The notes: a model not told the origin generated them from the sequence alone. 64,000 nucleotides of DNA from DAOLCO01 sp964612555 (GCA_964612555.1 CAZTBW010000004.1:1-64000), one strand, 5' to 3'; shown: positions 24,607 to 34,709, counted from the first letter of the stretch. A program made the numbers and translations.

Positions 24607-25964
24607 TATGCACCAGCCTCCTGTCCCTTATGTCCCTCTGATGAACTCTCCGGTAATTCAACAACCTCTTTAATTTCAGTAAGTGCCATGGAAGGAAAGA
24701 ACTTTATAAATATCAGTAACAGTGTAAAGAACCAGCCAAAGGAACCAAGGGTAATTCCCAATTCTGTCCAGGTGAATTTGTAATTACTCCATGCATAGGG
24801 GTCAAATTCTCTACCCAGTGATTGAACGATAATATTAAATCGCTCAAACCACATTCCAATATTAATCAGGATGGAGAGTATAAACAGCCAGGTAAGATTG
24901 GTTCTGCATTTCTTGAACCACAAAGTGAGCGGCGCAACGCAGTTACAAAACACCATCATCCAGAACGCAAACGCCATACTTCCAAATGGTCGGAACCAGA
25001 ACTGATACCGCTCATAAGGATTATTACTGTACCATGCTATGAAAAATTCAATCGCATAGGCATAGGTAACAATTCCTGAGGTAAACATAATGAGCTGGCT
25101 CATCTTCTCGTAGTGCCAGATCGTAAGGTACTTCTCAAGATTCCACCACTTACGCATAGGAATAGTAATAGTCATCACCATTGCAAGACCCGAAAAAATC
25201 GCACCTGCCACGAAATAGGGAGGAAAGATCGTAGTGTGCCACCCGGGAACATTTGACATGGCAAAGTCCCAGGAAACGACAGAGTGAACTGATAATACAA
25301 GAGGTGTTGCAATAGCCGCAAAGAAACCATAAGCAGCCATATAATGTCTCCACTGACTTCCACTTCCCCTCCAGCCCAGTGAGGTTACTCCGTACAGAAT
25401 CCTTCTAAAACCCGTAGCCTTGTCACGGGCAGCGGCTATGTCGGGAATCAAACCAATGATAAAGAAAAGAACGCTGATCGTAAGATAGGTACTTACCGCA
25501 AACACGTCCCAGAGAAGCGGTGATTTAAAATTCACCCAGAGATACCTCTGATTCGGATACGGAAGCAGCCAATAAAAAGTCCAGACTCTCCCAAGGTGAA
25601 TCAGCGGAAACAGCCCCGCAGTTGCAACCGCAAATACCGTCATCGCTTCTGCAATACGATAAATCGGGACTCTCCACTTTGCACGGAAAAGAAAAAGAAC
25701 AGCAGAAATCAAGGTTCCCGAGTGAGCGATACCAACCCAGAAAACGAAATCCGTAATATAAACTCCCCAGGAAATAGGGTTCTGCTTACCAGATAATCCT
25801 ATTCCGTGAATAATCTGCTGCTGCCAGCTATATGCCCCAACAAGAAGACAGCTCAGTGCAGTAAGCACCAGGAGATACCAGCCCATTCTCGGGGCACACA
25901 AAGTCTTTAATATATCATCATTGACCGTTTTATACTCTACAACGATTGCTCCAGGTTCACTCAT
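24606..25964 (-). CDS. actC: Alternative complex III NrfD/PsrC-like subunit ActC
   Basis: ActC is the quinol-binding polytopic membrane subunit of the PsrC/NrfD family. About ten hydrophobic helices span 452 residues, including the typical NPISWGVYITDFVFWVGIAHSG and WDFAMSNVPGWHTTIFPPYF segments. It delivers electrons to the iron-sulfur chain of ActB on the periplasmic side and may translocate protons. It lies between actB (76-base gap) and actD (overlap). Confidence 0.93.
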   Translation of the reverse strand: MSEPGAIVVEYKTVNDDILKTLCAPRMGWYLLVLTALSCLLVGAYSWQQQIIHGIGLSGKQNPISWGVYITDFVFWVGIAHSGTLISAVLFLFRAKWRVPIYRIAEAMTVFAVATAGLFPLIHLGRVWTFYWLLPYPNQRYLWVNFKSPLLWDVFAVSTYLTISVLFFIIGLIPDIAAARDKATGFRRILYGVTSLGWRGSGSQWRHYMAAYGFFAAIATPLVLSVHSVVSWDFAMSNVPGWHTTIFPPYFVAGAIFSGLAMVMTITIPMRKWWNLEKYLTIWHYEKMSQLIMFTSGIVTYAYAIEFFIAWYSNNPYERYQFWFRPFGSMAFAFWMMVFCNCVAPLTLWFKKCRTNLTWLFILSILINIGMWFERFNIIVQSLGREFDPYAWSNYKFTWTELGITLGSFGWFFTLLLIFIKFFPSMALTEIKEVVELPESSSEGHKGQEAGA

Positions 25965-26040
25965 AACAAAAGACTCTCTACGATTTATACCTTATACCAG
26001 GACACCCACCTAACAAATAAAACTCTGACAACTCACTCCA

Positions 26041-29000
26041 CTAATGATGACCCTTACCATGATCATCCCCATGATGATCATCAGATGGCTCAAGCTCTAC
26101 ATGGGTAACTTTTGCCAGATATGTAATTGCAGGCTGCGTGTTCAATTCAAAATCAAGCACCTTGTAACCACGTGGGCTCTGGGCATCCTTTGCAACAGCA
26201 CTTTGCTTGTCTTTAAGATTCCCGAAAGTAATACAATCTGTTGGACAACTCGATGCACACGCCGGAACTATTTCACCATCCCTTACTTCTCTTCCCTCAT
26301 CCTTGGCGGTGTTCTGCCCCTCACGTATTCGTTGAATACAGAAACTGCACTTCTCCATAACCCCGACAGATCGAACCGTCACATCAGGATTCAACTGCCA
26401 ATTGGAAGGCTCCGCCCACTCATAATTAAACCAGTTGAACCTTCGCACTTTGTACGAACAGTTATTTGAACAATAACGAGTTCCCACACAGCGGTTATAT
26501 ACCATTGTGTTCAAGCCTTCTTCCGAATGGTATGTCCCATAAACAGGACATACCGGCTCACAAGGAGCATTACCACAGTGCTGACACATCATAGGACCAA
26601 ATCCAGTCACAGGATGCTCATCAGGACCATCAAAATACCTTGCTATCCTCAGCCAAGACATCTCTCTACCCTGTTCACAAATCTGCTTACCGACAACTGG
26701 TATATTATTTTCCGCATAACAGGCTGCCACACAGGCAGTACATCCGGTACATGAACTTAAATCAATGGTCATTCCCCAACGATACAGTGGGTGTTCCATC
26801 TGCTTGTACATCTGCTTTGGCTCCTCTCTGGGACCAAGCTTGAGAGGATTATGCCCACCGTGGGAATCTGAAGGTTTTGGATTGTGGAACTCCTGTTCCG
26901 TTACGCTCCTCACAAATCCCCGCTTATACTGACTGTCACTGAACTGAAGTTGTATCAGCTTATCCTTTGCAATCGAAGGACGAATCTGAGCACCACCCTC
27001 CACAAGAGATATAGTACTTGCTTTCTCAGTAGCCTCAAAAGAAAGTAACTTAAGAGGATTACTTCCCACCCCCGCAGCATACCTTCCATATCCCTCATGT
27101 CCCTGTCCAATGGGTATCGCAACTACTGAAGGATGAATATATTTAGTCACATAAGCCGGGGCATCTACCGCACCGTGTGAGGTTTTGATCTGAACAACAT
27201 CACCATTCTTGATATTATTCGCTTCTGCCGTGTCAGGATGAATCTCAATCCAGCTTCCCCATACCGCAGAAGTCATCGGGTCAGGTATTTCCTGCATCCA
27301 GGGACGGTTCGCTCCCCTTCCATCATGGAAACGCACGGTTGGATAAGCAATCGCGGTAAGACCGGAGGTACTCTGTTTTTTCTTCTCCCCGTTTCTCTTA
27401 TCCGAAGATTCCTTAACCGCTCCCCAGTCAGGAGAAACTCCCGAGCGATATGTCGGAGAAACACTCAAGTCCCCACCGGACTGAACCAGAGAAGCCCATT
27501 TGGATTCAAAATTTGATGCTCCAAGACGTTTCTTCCATTCATCTTTAAGGACATCAAGATAATTAACCTTCTTGTCAAACTTCTTGCCGGAAGCGTACTT
27601 CTGAGATGCGTCAAGAGAAAGCAGGATATCACCAAAGCCCTGTGTCTTGAAAACAGGCTGCATCGAGGGTTGATTAAGTGCAAACACTCCCGGAAGTGGC
27701 TCGGAATCACCCCAGGACTCAAAACTGGTACTTAGAGGAAGCACAAGCGTTGCCAACTTTGCGGTCTCATCAAGAGATTTTGTAATTGCCACCACCTGAG
27801 CTGCCTTTGAAAGCGCTTTTGTGAATTCACTGCTTGAGGGTAGAGAAAAAGCCGGATTAGTATCGAGAAAAACGATTGTACCAACATGCCCCGCTTTCAG
27901 ATCAGCGATCAATTGATTAATTTTTGCAGGCGTTGCCTGAGGCACCTCCGCACTCTCAAAAGAAAGAAGTACGCTCTTACCAACATTACCAAGCGCAATA
28001 TTAATCACCAGAGAAAGTAAAGCAGCTTCAGAGGCGTCCGCACTCACCCCGGCACCTCCCGCAACCACAAGCGAACTCTTTGCAGAAAGAAGACTTTCAA
28101 CAAGCTGAGTAAAAAGAGACGGAGTAACCTGACTCTTCTCAAGCGCCTCTGAAGAATCAAAGCCTTTAAGCAAACGACTCACCGCAGAACCAACCGCACC
28201 CGAAAGAGATTTCTTTCGGGATACTTCATGAAGCACCGCTTTTAACAACAGCACTTCAGTTCTTGGGGCATTCTTCATCCAGATATCGGCATTGGAAGCG
28301 GTAAGGCTCAGTCTTGGTTCAATATGAAAAACTTTGCTCAGGGAACCATTTTCAGGTTTGCGTCTTGATGAAAACTCTCTGGAAAACTTCATGGGAGAAA
28401 CCCAGGTTTCCAGATAATCTGCACCAACCCCAAGAACAACATCCGCTTTGGAAAAATCAAAATGAGTAACGGCACCCTTACCATAAAGAGTCTCTGCCGC
28501 ATGCCGGAGAGGGACTTCAGAGAGAAGCTCGTACTCCATATGAGAAAATCCGGACAAACCTGAAGTAACCCTGGCTAAAAGTACCCGCTCGGTCGGCTGA
28601 AGAGGTCTTGTAAAAAATACCGTTTTTTTACCCCCTTCACTACTTGAAGATATAGATTCAGCAAAAGAGTCAATCCCCTCTCTCCATGAAACAGGCGCAA
28701 ATGATTTACCTATCTCTCTGAATAAAGGCTCACGTACACGATCAGGGTCATATAATGCCTGAACAGAAGATTGCCCAAGCGCACAAAGACCTCCCTTGTT
28801 CACCGGGTGCTTCGGGTTACCTTCAACCTTAACCACCCTCCCTTCTCTGGTACGAACAAGCACCCCACATCCAGAGGCACACTCATCACAGGTTCCGGTG
28901 TACCAAACCGCATTACCGGGCACTACTTCATCCGGCTGCACCACGTAAGGAATCAACTTCTCCGGTATATCCGTAGCACAACCAGAAGCTGCCAAACCTG

Positions 29001-29058
29001 TACCTGCACCAACTACTTTCAAGAATTCTCTTCGATTGAAACCCTTTTTGGTACTCAT
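26041..29058 (-). CDS. actB: Alternative complex III fused molybdopterin-like/iron-sulfur subunit ActB
   Basis: The 1005-residue protein joins an N-terminal CISM-family domain (about residues 1-720) to a C-terminal four-cluster ferredoxin-like domain. The N-terminus carries a Tat-type signal (RREFLK) ending in ASGC, a lipobox-like site. A CxxCxxxC site (CDECASGCGV) follows. The C-terminal half shows CTGCTACVAAC, CQHCGNAPCEPVC, CVGTRYCSNNC and CSFCIQ/CASSCPTDC, the ligands for four clusters. In this family the molybdenum site is lost and the subunit works as an electron relay. A His/Asp-rich tail (DDHHGDDHGKGHH) could bind metal. Confidence 0.93.
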   Translation of the reverse strand: MSTKKGFNRREFLKVVGAGTGLAASGCATDIPEKLIPYVVQPDEVVPGNAVWYTGTCDECASGCGVLVRTREGRVVKVEGNPKHPVNKGGLCALGQSSVQALYDPDRVREPLFREIGKSFAPVSWREGIDSFAESISSSSEGGKKTVFFTRPLQPTERVLLARVTSGLSGFSHMEYELLSEVPLRHAAETLYGKGAVTHFDFSKADVVLGVGADYLETWVSPMKFSREFSSRRKPENGSLSKVFHIEPRLSLTASNADIWMKNAPRTEVLLLKAVLHEVSRKKSLSGAVGSAVSRLLKGFDSSEALEKSQVTPSLFTQLVESLLSAKSSLVVAGGAGVSADASEAALLSLVINIALGNVGKSVLLSFESAEVPQATPAKINQLIADLKAGHVGTIVFLDTNPAFSLPSSSEFTKALSKAAQVVAITKSLDETAKLATLVLPLSTSFESWGDSEPLPGVFALNQPSMQPVFKTQGFGDILLSLDASQKYASGKKFDKKVNYLDVLKDEWKKRLGASNFESKWASLVQSGGDLSVSPTYRSGVSPDWGAVKESSDKRNGEKKKQSTSGLTAIAYPTVRFHDGRGANRPWMQEIPDPMTSAVWGSWIEIHPDTAEANNIKNGDVVQIKTSHGAVDAPAYVTKYIHPSVVAIPIGQGHEGYGRYAAGVGSNPLKLLSFEATEKASTISLVEGGAQIRPSIAKDKLIQLQFSDSQYKRGFVRSVTEQEFHNPKPSDSHGGHNPLKLGPREEPKQMYKQMEHPLYRWGMTIDLSSCTGCTACVAACYAENNIPVVGKQICEQGREMSWLRIARYFDGPDEHPVTGFGPMMCQHCGNAPCEPVCPVYGTYHSEEGLNTMVYNRCVGTRYCSNNCSYKVRRFNWFNYEWAEPSNWQLNPDVTVRSVGVMEKCSFCIQRIREGQNTAKDEGREVRDGEIVPACASSCPTDCITFGNLKDKQSAVAKDAQSPRGYKVLDFELNTQPAITYLAKVTHVELEPSDDHHGDDHGKGHH

Positions 29059-29150
29059 CCGAACCGCTACCTTTAATCTAATTACTAATTTACCAAACTA
29101 TACATAAACAAACTCAGGCACAAACCCCAAGACCCTCCAGGCAGCATCCT

Positions 29151-29792
29151 CTAGTAATGACAAATCCCGCAATCAATACTAGCTCCCTGATCTCTATGAC
29201 AACTCACACAAAATCCCATCTTCAGAGTTGAAACCCTTTCAACAACTTCCATATTCTGAACTTGTCCATGGCAGGTCTGACAACCCACTCCCGCTTTAAT
29301 GTGTCTCTGGTGATTAAACTGTGCGTGTTCCGGAAGGTTATGAACGGGAATCCACTCAATCGGTATTTTTTCATCCCAGTGTTTTTTCAACTTTTGTATT
29401 TCCGGAGAATCAGTTTTTATAAGATTATGACAACCCATACAAAGTTCCAGCGGGGGCAATGTTGCATACGCAGATTTCGCCACACCTGAGTGACAATACT
29501 GACACTCAATTCCCTGCTCTTTTACGTGCACCACGTGACTGTACTTGATAGGCTGTTCGGGGGCGTGTCCTCGGGCGTATTTATCCTTGATAAAAAGATC
29601 AAGCACCGGAACATCAGAAAAAACGGCTTGCCCCTCTCTCCAGAGACCGGCAAGAATATGTTCTCTGGAAATATTTTTTATTTTTGAATCTCCCTCTTCA
29701 TTAGCAGTAGCCCCTTTTATGTTTCCAAAGAAGACATATGAGGAGAGGATAAGACCCAGAAAAAGAAAAAAGCCTAATGTAAATCTTTTCAT
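29151..29792 (-). CDS. actA: Alternative complex III pentahaem cytochrome c subunit ActA
   Basis: A signal-anchored periplasmic multihaem cytochrome with five CxxCH sites: CQYCH, CMGCH, CQTCH, CVSCH and CGICH. The 213-residue size and five haems match ActA, which forms the electron exit path toward the soluble carrier or oxidase. It is the first gene of the act operon; the promoter should lie in the 279-base divergent spacer shared with argS, where no single box is convincing. Confidence 0.93.
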   Translation of the reverse strand: MKRFTLGFFLFLGLILSSYVFFGNIKGATANEEGDSKIKNISREHILAGLWREGQAVFSDVPVLDLFIKDKYARGHAPEQPIKYSHVVHVKEQGIECQYCHSGVAKSAYATLPPLELCMGCHNLIKTDSPEIQKLKKHWDEKIPIEWIPVHNLPEHAQFNHQRHIKAGVGCQTCHGQVQNMEVVERVSTLKMGFCVSCHRDQGASIDCGICHY

Positions 29793-30071
29793 CTTTAAAA
29801 TATTTAAATAACCAAAATATATATACGCTCTTGCACAGGGACACTAATTAGAGTGTGTGAAGGAATTTCGCAAGCATTTTAGCGATATTAATCAGAAAAA
29901 AATAATTTTAAAAAAACATTTTTCACTCGGTGATTTTTCCATTCACCCATTTCTAAAGACCTGCTCTCCAGAGTATTACAATAAAAATACTTCAGTGAAT
30001 GGCTATTGTTTACAAGTGTTACGGGATGTATATGAGCTGAAGTGGAAAAAAGAAAAGAAACTTAAGAGAAC

Positions 30072-31808
30072 ATGTCATTAATTAACTCGATTTATTTATC
30101 CCTTGCAGAAGCAATTTCATCCTCAACCGGCTTAAAAGCAGCTGAAATAACTACACTTTTTGAAAAACCAAAAAACCCCTCTCATGGTGATATTTCTCTT
30201 CCGTGTTTTTCTCTTGCAAAGAATCTGAAATCTTCCCCACAGGCTTCCCCACAGGAGCTTGCTCAAAAGATTAAAGACTCAAGCGTTCTACCTGATGAGA
30301 TAATTTCAATATCACAGATAGGTCCATTCCTTAACTTTAAATTAAACTATAATCTACTTGCTAAATCTATTTTGAATGACGCAAACAACAGTTTGGCATA
30401 TCGAGCAAATACATTGAGCGAGACTCTTATAGTTGAATACTCAAGCCCAAACATAGCAAAGCCATTTCATGTTGGTCATCTTCGGGCAACCCTTATTGGA
30501 AATTCTCTCGACCGGATGTATCGCTATGCCGGCTTCAAAACAGAGAGCATCAATCATCTCGGAGACTGGGGCACACAGTTTGGTTTTGTGTGGGCAGGCT
30601 GCCAGTTATGGGGCACACCAAAAGAGTACACAGTTAAAAACCTGGTCGCACTCTACAAAAAAGCAACCTCTCTGAAAGAAGAACAGGAAAAAACACCTCC
30701 TGAAAATCCCTCTGAAGAGGTGCAGAGTATTGCCCGAAACTATTTTCTGAATCTGGAGAAGGGAGAAAAGGAAGCGGTTACTTTCTGGAAAAAATGTGTT
30801 GATGTCTCTCTTGATTATCTAAAGGCAACCTATACCCGTCTCGGGGTGTCTTTTGATCACTATCTGGGAGAATCATTTTATTCGGATAAACTTGAAGCAT
30901 TTGAAAACGAACTAAGAGAGAAGAACCTTCTTGAAGACTCTGAAGGTGCAAAGGGAGTTCAACTCGGAGACCAGCTCGGATTTGCAAGAATCTCCACTCC
31001 CGATGGCAGGTCGCTCTACCTCACAAGAGACCTTGCAGCAGCAGAGTATCGGTACAACAGATTCAGGTTTTCCAAATCAATCTACGTGGTAGGAAGCCCA
31101 CAATCACTTCATTTCAAACAAATGAAAGAAATCTTGTCTCGCATGAGAAAACCATACGCAGATTCCATCCTTCATGTCGCCTTTGGTCACGTCCTTGGAA
31201 TGAAAACAAGAGGCGAAGGTAGTGCAATTGAACTGAATGATTTTCTTGATGAAGCTTTTGAAAGGGCGATGACTGCCTATCACTCACAGGTCAGTAAACG
31301 TCCGGAGGGTTTAAACGAAAATGAAGTTGCAGAAAAAGTCGCACGAAGTGCCATCATCTTCAGCACTTTAAACAGAACCAATATCAAAGATGTTCAGTTT
31401 AACTGGGACGATGCCTTGTCATTTCAGGGTGACAGTGGTCCGTATCTTCTTTACGCTTATGCAAGAATAAACAGCATTGTAGAAAAGGCAGAGGTACATG
31501 GCATTTCCCCGTCCGGTTCCTCCCTCTCTGAGAAAACTCTTGAAACCCCTGAAGCTAAGAACCTGCTAAAATGCATTATGGAGTTTGAGCCGGCACTTGA
31601 TACTGCACTTGAATCAAACGAGCCTATGCATATGTGCTCATACGCCCTCGACCTTTCCAAACAAATTTCCAAAGCCTATCTTGTACTTAAGGTAATTGGT
31701 GAAGAAAAAGAAATTGCCGAGTCTAACCTCCAGCTCTTTATTGCTGCAAAGAATCAACTTGGGAAAACCTTTAAACTTCTCGGCTTTGAACCTCTTGAGA
31801 AGATGTAG
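30072..31808 (+). CDS. argS: Arginine-tRNA ligase
   Basis: This class I aminoacyl-tRNA synthetase charges tRNA-Arg. It has the N-terminal Add-1 domain, the HIGH-type signature HVGH in IAKPFHVGHLRATLIGN and the C-terminal DALR anticodon-binding domain with FEPALDTALESNEPMHMCSYALDLSKQ. The KMSKS motif is replaced by GMKTRGEGSA, as in many ArgRS enzymes. At 578 residues the length is normal. It is one of the few plus-strand genes and is divergent from the act operon. Confidence 0.97.
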   Translation: MSLINSIYLSLAEAISSSTGLKAAEITTLFEKPKNPSHGDISLPCFSLAKNLKSSPQASPQELAQKIKDSSVLPDEIISISQIGPFLNFKLNYNLLAKSILNDANNSLAYRANTLSETLIVEYSSPNIAKPFHVGHLRATLIGNSLDRMYRYAGFKTESINHLGDWGTQFGFVWAGCQLWGTPKEYTVKNLVALYKKATSLKEEQEKTPPENPSEEVQSIARNYFLNLEKGEKEAVTFWKKCVDVSLDYLKATYTRLGVSFDHYLGESFYSDKLEAFENELREKNLLEDSEGAKGVQLGDQLGFARISTPDGRSLYLTRDLAAAEYRYNRFRFSKSIYVVGSPQSLHFKQMKEILSRMRKPYADSILHVAFGHVLGMKTRGEGSAIELNDFLDEAFERAMTAYHSQVSKRPEGLNENEVAEKVARSAIIFSTLNRTNIKDVQFNWDDALSFQGDSGPYLLYAYARINSIVEKAEVHGISPSGSSLSEKTLETPEAKNLLKCIMEFEPALDTALESNEPMHMCSYALDLSKQISKAYLVLKVIGEEKEIAESNLQLFIAAKNQLGKTFKLLGFEPLEKM

Positions 31809-31830
31809 TGCCCATTTTTATAGCTTGTTT

Positions 31831-32256
31831 CTAGCTTGATCTGCTTGTTGCAATAATCGCGCGACTCTGATCACCAATAAAAACCTGGGAACCTACCAGG
31901 GTCACCGGGATTGGTCCCCTTTTTGGACCCATGAGAGATAAATAAAAAGCTTCAGCGTTTTTATCTTTTTCTATATCAACAACCGTAAATTGCAGTTTTT
32001 CAGCTTTAAGCTTTTTCTCAAGACTCCTGCACACTCCACACCAGGAAGTAACAAAAAGAATAATTGGCTTTGTTTGTCCATTTAAATTATCGGGATTTAA
32101 AGTGCTTCCGAGTACTTCATGAGCTCTGGCGGAAATATCAGGAGGTGCATCCGGGACTACGGAACTACCACCTCGCATCATAAAGTTCCATGCACTCCAG
32201 GCACATAGAACAATTAAAGTTGAGGTAATCAGATAATCCTTAAAGCTTTTTCTCAT
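31831..32256 (-). CDS. Membrane-anchored thioredoxin-fold protein
   Basis: An N-terminal hydrophobic anchor (residues 8-25) is followed by a thioredoxin-like domain with a CGVC active site (Cys73, Cys76) and a cis-Pro segment (GPIPVTLVG). The short domain and the VFIGDQ ending look like a glutaredoxin/thioredoxin-like oxidoreductase facing the periplasm, perhaps supporting haem or disulfide handling. The exact subfamily is not recognised. It is convergent with argS and divergent from the next gene. Confidence 0.7.
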   Translation of the reverse strand: MRKSFKDYLITSTLIVLCAWSAWNFMMRGGSSVVPDAPPDISARAHEVLGSTLNPDNLNGQTKPIILFVTSWCGVCRSLEKKLKAEKLQFTVVDIEKDKNAEAFYLSLMGPKRGPIPVTLVGSQVFIGDQSRAIIATSRSS

Positions 32257-32320
32257 GCCGGAAACCTTTCACTATTGAATAAATAATAAAGCCAAATGCG
32301 AGTATATGACTTATCCCTTA

Positions 32321-32349
32321 TTGTTTCAAACCAAATAATTATATAAAAT
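32321..32349 (+). promoter_or_regulatory. Probable promoter of the two-TM protein gene
   Basis: TTGTTT and TAAAAT are separated by 17 bases, placing the transcript start near 32356 and leaving a 30-base leader before the ATG at 32386. Matches are good but the region is AT-rich, so chance occurrence is possible. Confidence 0.45.
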
Positions 32350-32385
32350 TCATAAAAATTGAAGATTCAGAGATCTGTCTCCCGT

Positions 32386-33039
32386 ATGGAAGGAATGGAA
32401 AAGCTCAGCAAAGCAGAAAAGAAAAATATCGCCTGGCACCTTGTCTTGTCACTCAGTCTGCTCTTTGTTATCGGAGTAGTTACACTTGCACTTGGTCTTC
32501 TCTATAACAAGATGATGCTGTTTGCGATTGGTATTACCATAACAATCGTGGTGTGCGTGGTCTTTCTTGCAGCCAGTCTTATTCAGCACAAAAAATATCT
32601 GGATGAACTGAAAGCCCCCTACCTGGAAAATCTGAAAATTATTGAGGATAAACTCACCACGGCAAATGAGGTGGCGGCTTCAATTGAAGAAGAGTTTCCA
32701 AACATTATGAGAACAGATTTACAAACCCTTACCCTGAAATGGTCAAAAAGTGGCTTTGTAAGCTATCTTTCACTGGTAAGACTTATCGAGGCACTTACTG
32801 AAAGGATCTCTGAAGCGGGAAGCCTGATCAACTCTTTCAGCACAAACTCTGTCATTAAAGGAATAGAACTTCTCGAAGCCCCTCTCACTTTTGAAACCAG
32901 GTCTTATGAACATCTTATTGACCACCAGATGCCCGAAATGCCAAGCGCTACATGGCTCAACTCCCTGAAGTCTTTAACAGAGCAAGTCAAAAGTGAAAAA
33001 AGCAAACTGAAAAGCAAGAGCCCCCTCTACTCTTTATAG
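32386..33039 (+). CDS. Hypothetical two-transmembrane protein with helical cytoplasmic tail
   Basis: Two adjacent hydrophobic helices (about residues 20-70: IAWHLVLSLSLLFVIGVVTL and MLFAIGITITIVVCVVFLAA) are followed by about 150 residues of predicted helical, charged sequence. No known family is recognised. The ATG at 32386 is preferred over a TTG at 32359, which would lie within 3 bases of the predicted transcript start; an ATG at 32395 is also possible. Convergent with the coiled-coil gene 15 bases downstream. Confidence 0.6.
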   Translation: MEGMEKLSKAEKKNIAWHLVLSLSLLFVIGVVTLALGLLYNKMMLFAIGITITIVVCVVFLAASLIQHKKYLDELKAPYLENLKIIEDKLTTANEVAASIEEEFPNIMRTDLQTLTLKWSKSGFVSYLSLVRLIEALTERISEAGSLINSFSTNSVIKGIELLEAPLTFETRSYEHLIDHQMPEMPSATWLNSLKSLTEQVKSEKSKLKSKSPLYSL

Positions 33040-33054
33040 ACACCGGAAAGACTT

Positions 33055-33447
33055 TCAGCCCTTCTTTTTGGGAGTAACGCTCACCCTTGAAGGAAGAATA
33101 TCAACATACTTTCTTATACCCTGAGCCCTGCGATTGATATTTCCAAGCTCGGAGTGTACTTCATTCATAAGCCCTTTTGAATTTTCCATAAGCCTGGAAT
33201 GAAGCTGTTTTACCTCTTCCAAAGCAGCTCGTATCTCTTCTCTCTGATGATCAGAAACATGCTTGGTATTCTCGGATATCGCCTGAAGATATTCCTTGTT
33301 CTCAACTTGCCAACTTTCGAGCTCTCTTAAGTACACATCCAGCATGTCAAGAAACTGAACCGGATCTCCATCTGTAGTAATAAAGTCCAGTGCCTCCTTT
33401 CCACGCACTTTAATCTGCAACAGTGTCTTAAGTAGGGTTTCTAACAT
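33055..33447 (-). CDS. Hypothetical coiled-coil protein
   Basis: The protein has 130 residues, is almost entirely helical, and is rich in Glu, Lys, Leu and Gln with heptad-like spacing (HQREEIRAALEEVKQLHSRLMENSKG). No membrane segment or known motif. Its start overlaps the end of the phosphofructokinase gene by 7 bases, so the two are probably co-translated. Function unknown. Confidence 0.65.
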   Translation of the reverse strand: MLETLLKTLLQIKVRGKEALDFITTDGDPVQFLDMLDVYLRELESWQVENKEYLQAISENTKHVSDHQREEIRAALEEVKQLHSRLMENSKGLMNEVHSELGNINRRAQGIRKYVDILPSRVSVTPKKKG

Positions 33448-34709
33448 CTAAGCTCACCCCAATTTTCAGCTACAGGCAGGAACCTTTTTAAAACATATGT
33501 CTCATCCTTGTTGATGAACTCCGCAAATTTTCCAAGAAATTCCTTATCCTCAAGATCTTTTACAGAAAGTCGTATTTGATAACTGCGAGCCATCTGATAG
33601 TACACACTATCTGTATCAAGCATACGAACTTTGGATTTTCCGGTCTCCGGGTCTATAAAATCAGAAAAAGGAACCGGTTTTAATTCAGAGCCAAGCCGGG
33701 CAATCATGGCGTGCGAGCCACCGCTGAGAAGAAACTTCACCGCACCATACCCGAGCATACGTGTATATTCCTGATCAAAGGGGTTTGGGGGACGACAGCG
33801 TAATTCATAACCAACATTTTTTGAAATAGTGAGAAGACTTGAGAGTCCAAAGTCCTCAAGCGTTTCTCTTACTGAACGCTTCAGATAATCGGCAAAATCG
33901 AATTCGGCAAAACGAATATTTCCAAAAGGATCTCTTTCAGCACTTAGCAACTCAGGAAGAGAGGAAGGATCGACCACATCCGCAAGCCCTTCCGCAAGAA
34001 CCGCAACCCCATACCTGCGACCATTAATGCAACGCTTGATTATGGAACCCACAATAATGTCCGAAATAGTAGTAAGCGGATATTTTTTGTTGGCAAACTC
34101 TTCAGGGAGAATACTCATGGTAGCTCCCGAAGATACCCCAATTCCAAGTGCCAGATGTCCGGCTTTTCGCCCCATCGCAACCACAAGATACCAACGCCCA
34201 GTGGTCTTTGCATCCACCATAAGCGTTTCAACTATTTCAGTACCAACTTCACGAGCACTCTGAAACCCAAACGTACTATGTTCACCGGGAAGCGGAAGAT
34301 CATTATCAATCGTTTTCGGAACATGGACAACGCAAATATCGGTAGAAATACTACTCGCAATAGCACTTGCACATGCCGCAGTCCCATCTCCTCCAATCGC
34401 CACAAGATAACCAATAGAGTGGTCTCTAAGAATTCTGTCAATATTCTCCATCATATCAGGATATGCTCTGGGATTTGAACGAGAAGTCGCCAGAATGGAA
34501 CCACCATCTCGATGTACCCACGCCACTTCTTCTATACTGAGCTTCTGAATACAGGAAACATCACCCGCTGCAATTCTCTTAAATCCATGCCGGATACCAT
34601 AGACCTCATGACCATTATTTATGGCTTCAATGGTCACAGCGCTGATCACTCCATTAATTCCCGGAGCGGGACCTCCCCCAACTACAATACCAAATGCTTT
34701 TTTTTTCAT
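33441..34709 (-). CDS. 6-phosphofructokinase
   Basis: This enzyme phosphorylates fructose 6-phosphate in glycolysis. Recognisable motifs are GGGPAPGINGVIS (N-terminal phosphate loop), GGDGT, PKTIDNDLPLPGEHSTFGF and MGRKAGHLALG. The donor-determining residues are mixed: Gly in GGDGT is typical of ATP-dependent enzymes, whereas Lys in PKTIDND is typical of the PPi-dependent and long ATP-dependent (group III-like) clades. ATP is the more likely donor, but the sequence does not settle it. The 422-residue length fits this clade. The ATG overlaps the upstream O-antigen ligase-like gene by 4 bases. Confidence 0.88.
   Translation of the reverse strand: MKKKAFGIVVGGGPAPGINGVISAVTIEAINNGHEVYGIRHGFKRIAAGDVSCIQKLSIEEVAWVHRDGGSILATSRSNPRAYPDMMENIDRILRDHSIGYLVAIGGDGTAACASAIASSISTDICVVHVPKTIDNDLPLPGEHSTFGFQSAREVGTEIVETLMVDAKTTGRWYLVVAMGRKAGHLALGIGVSSGATMSILPEEFANKKYPLTTISDIIVGSIIKRCINGRRYGVAVLAEGLADVVDPSSLPELLSAERDPFGNIRFAEFDFADYLKRSVRETLEDFGLSSLLTISKNVGYELRCRPPNPFDQEYTRMLGYGAVKFLLSGGSHAMIARLGSELKPVPFSDFIDPETGKSKVRMLDTDSVYYQMARSYQIRLSVKDLEDKEFLGKFAEFINKDETYVLKRFLPVAENWGELRC

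Noticed and set aside
29857..30081. Plus-strand 74-codon frame just before argS
   Set aside because: GTG start without a good ribosome-binding site, overlaps the argS start, no recognisable family; most likely untranslated leader.
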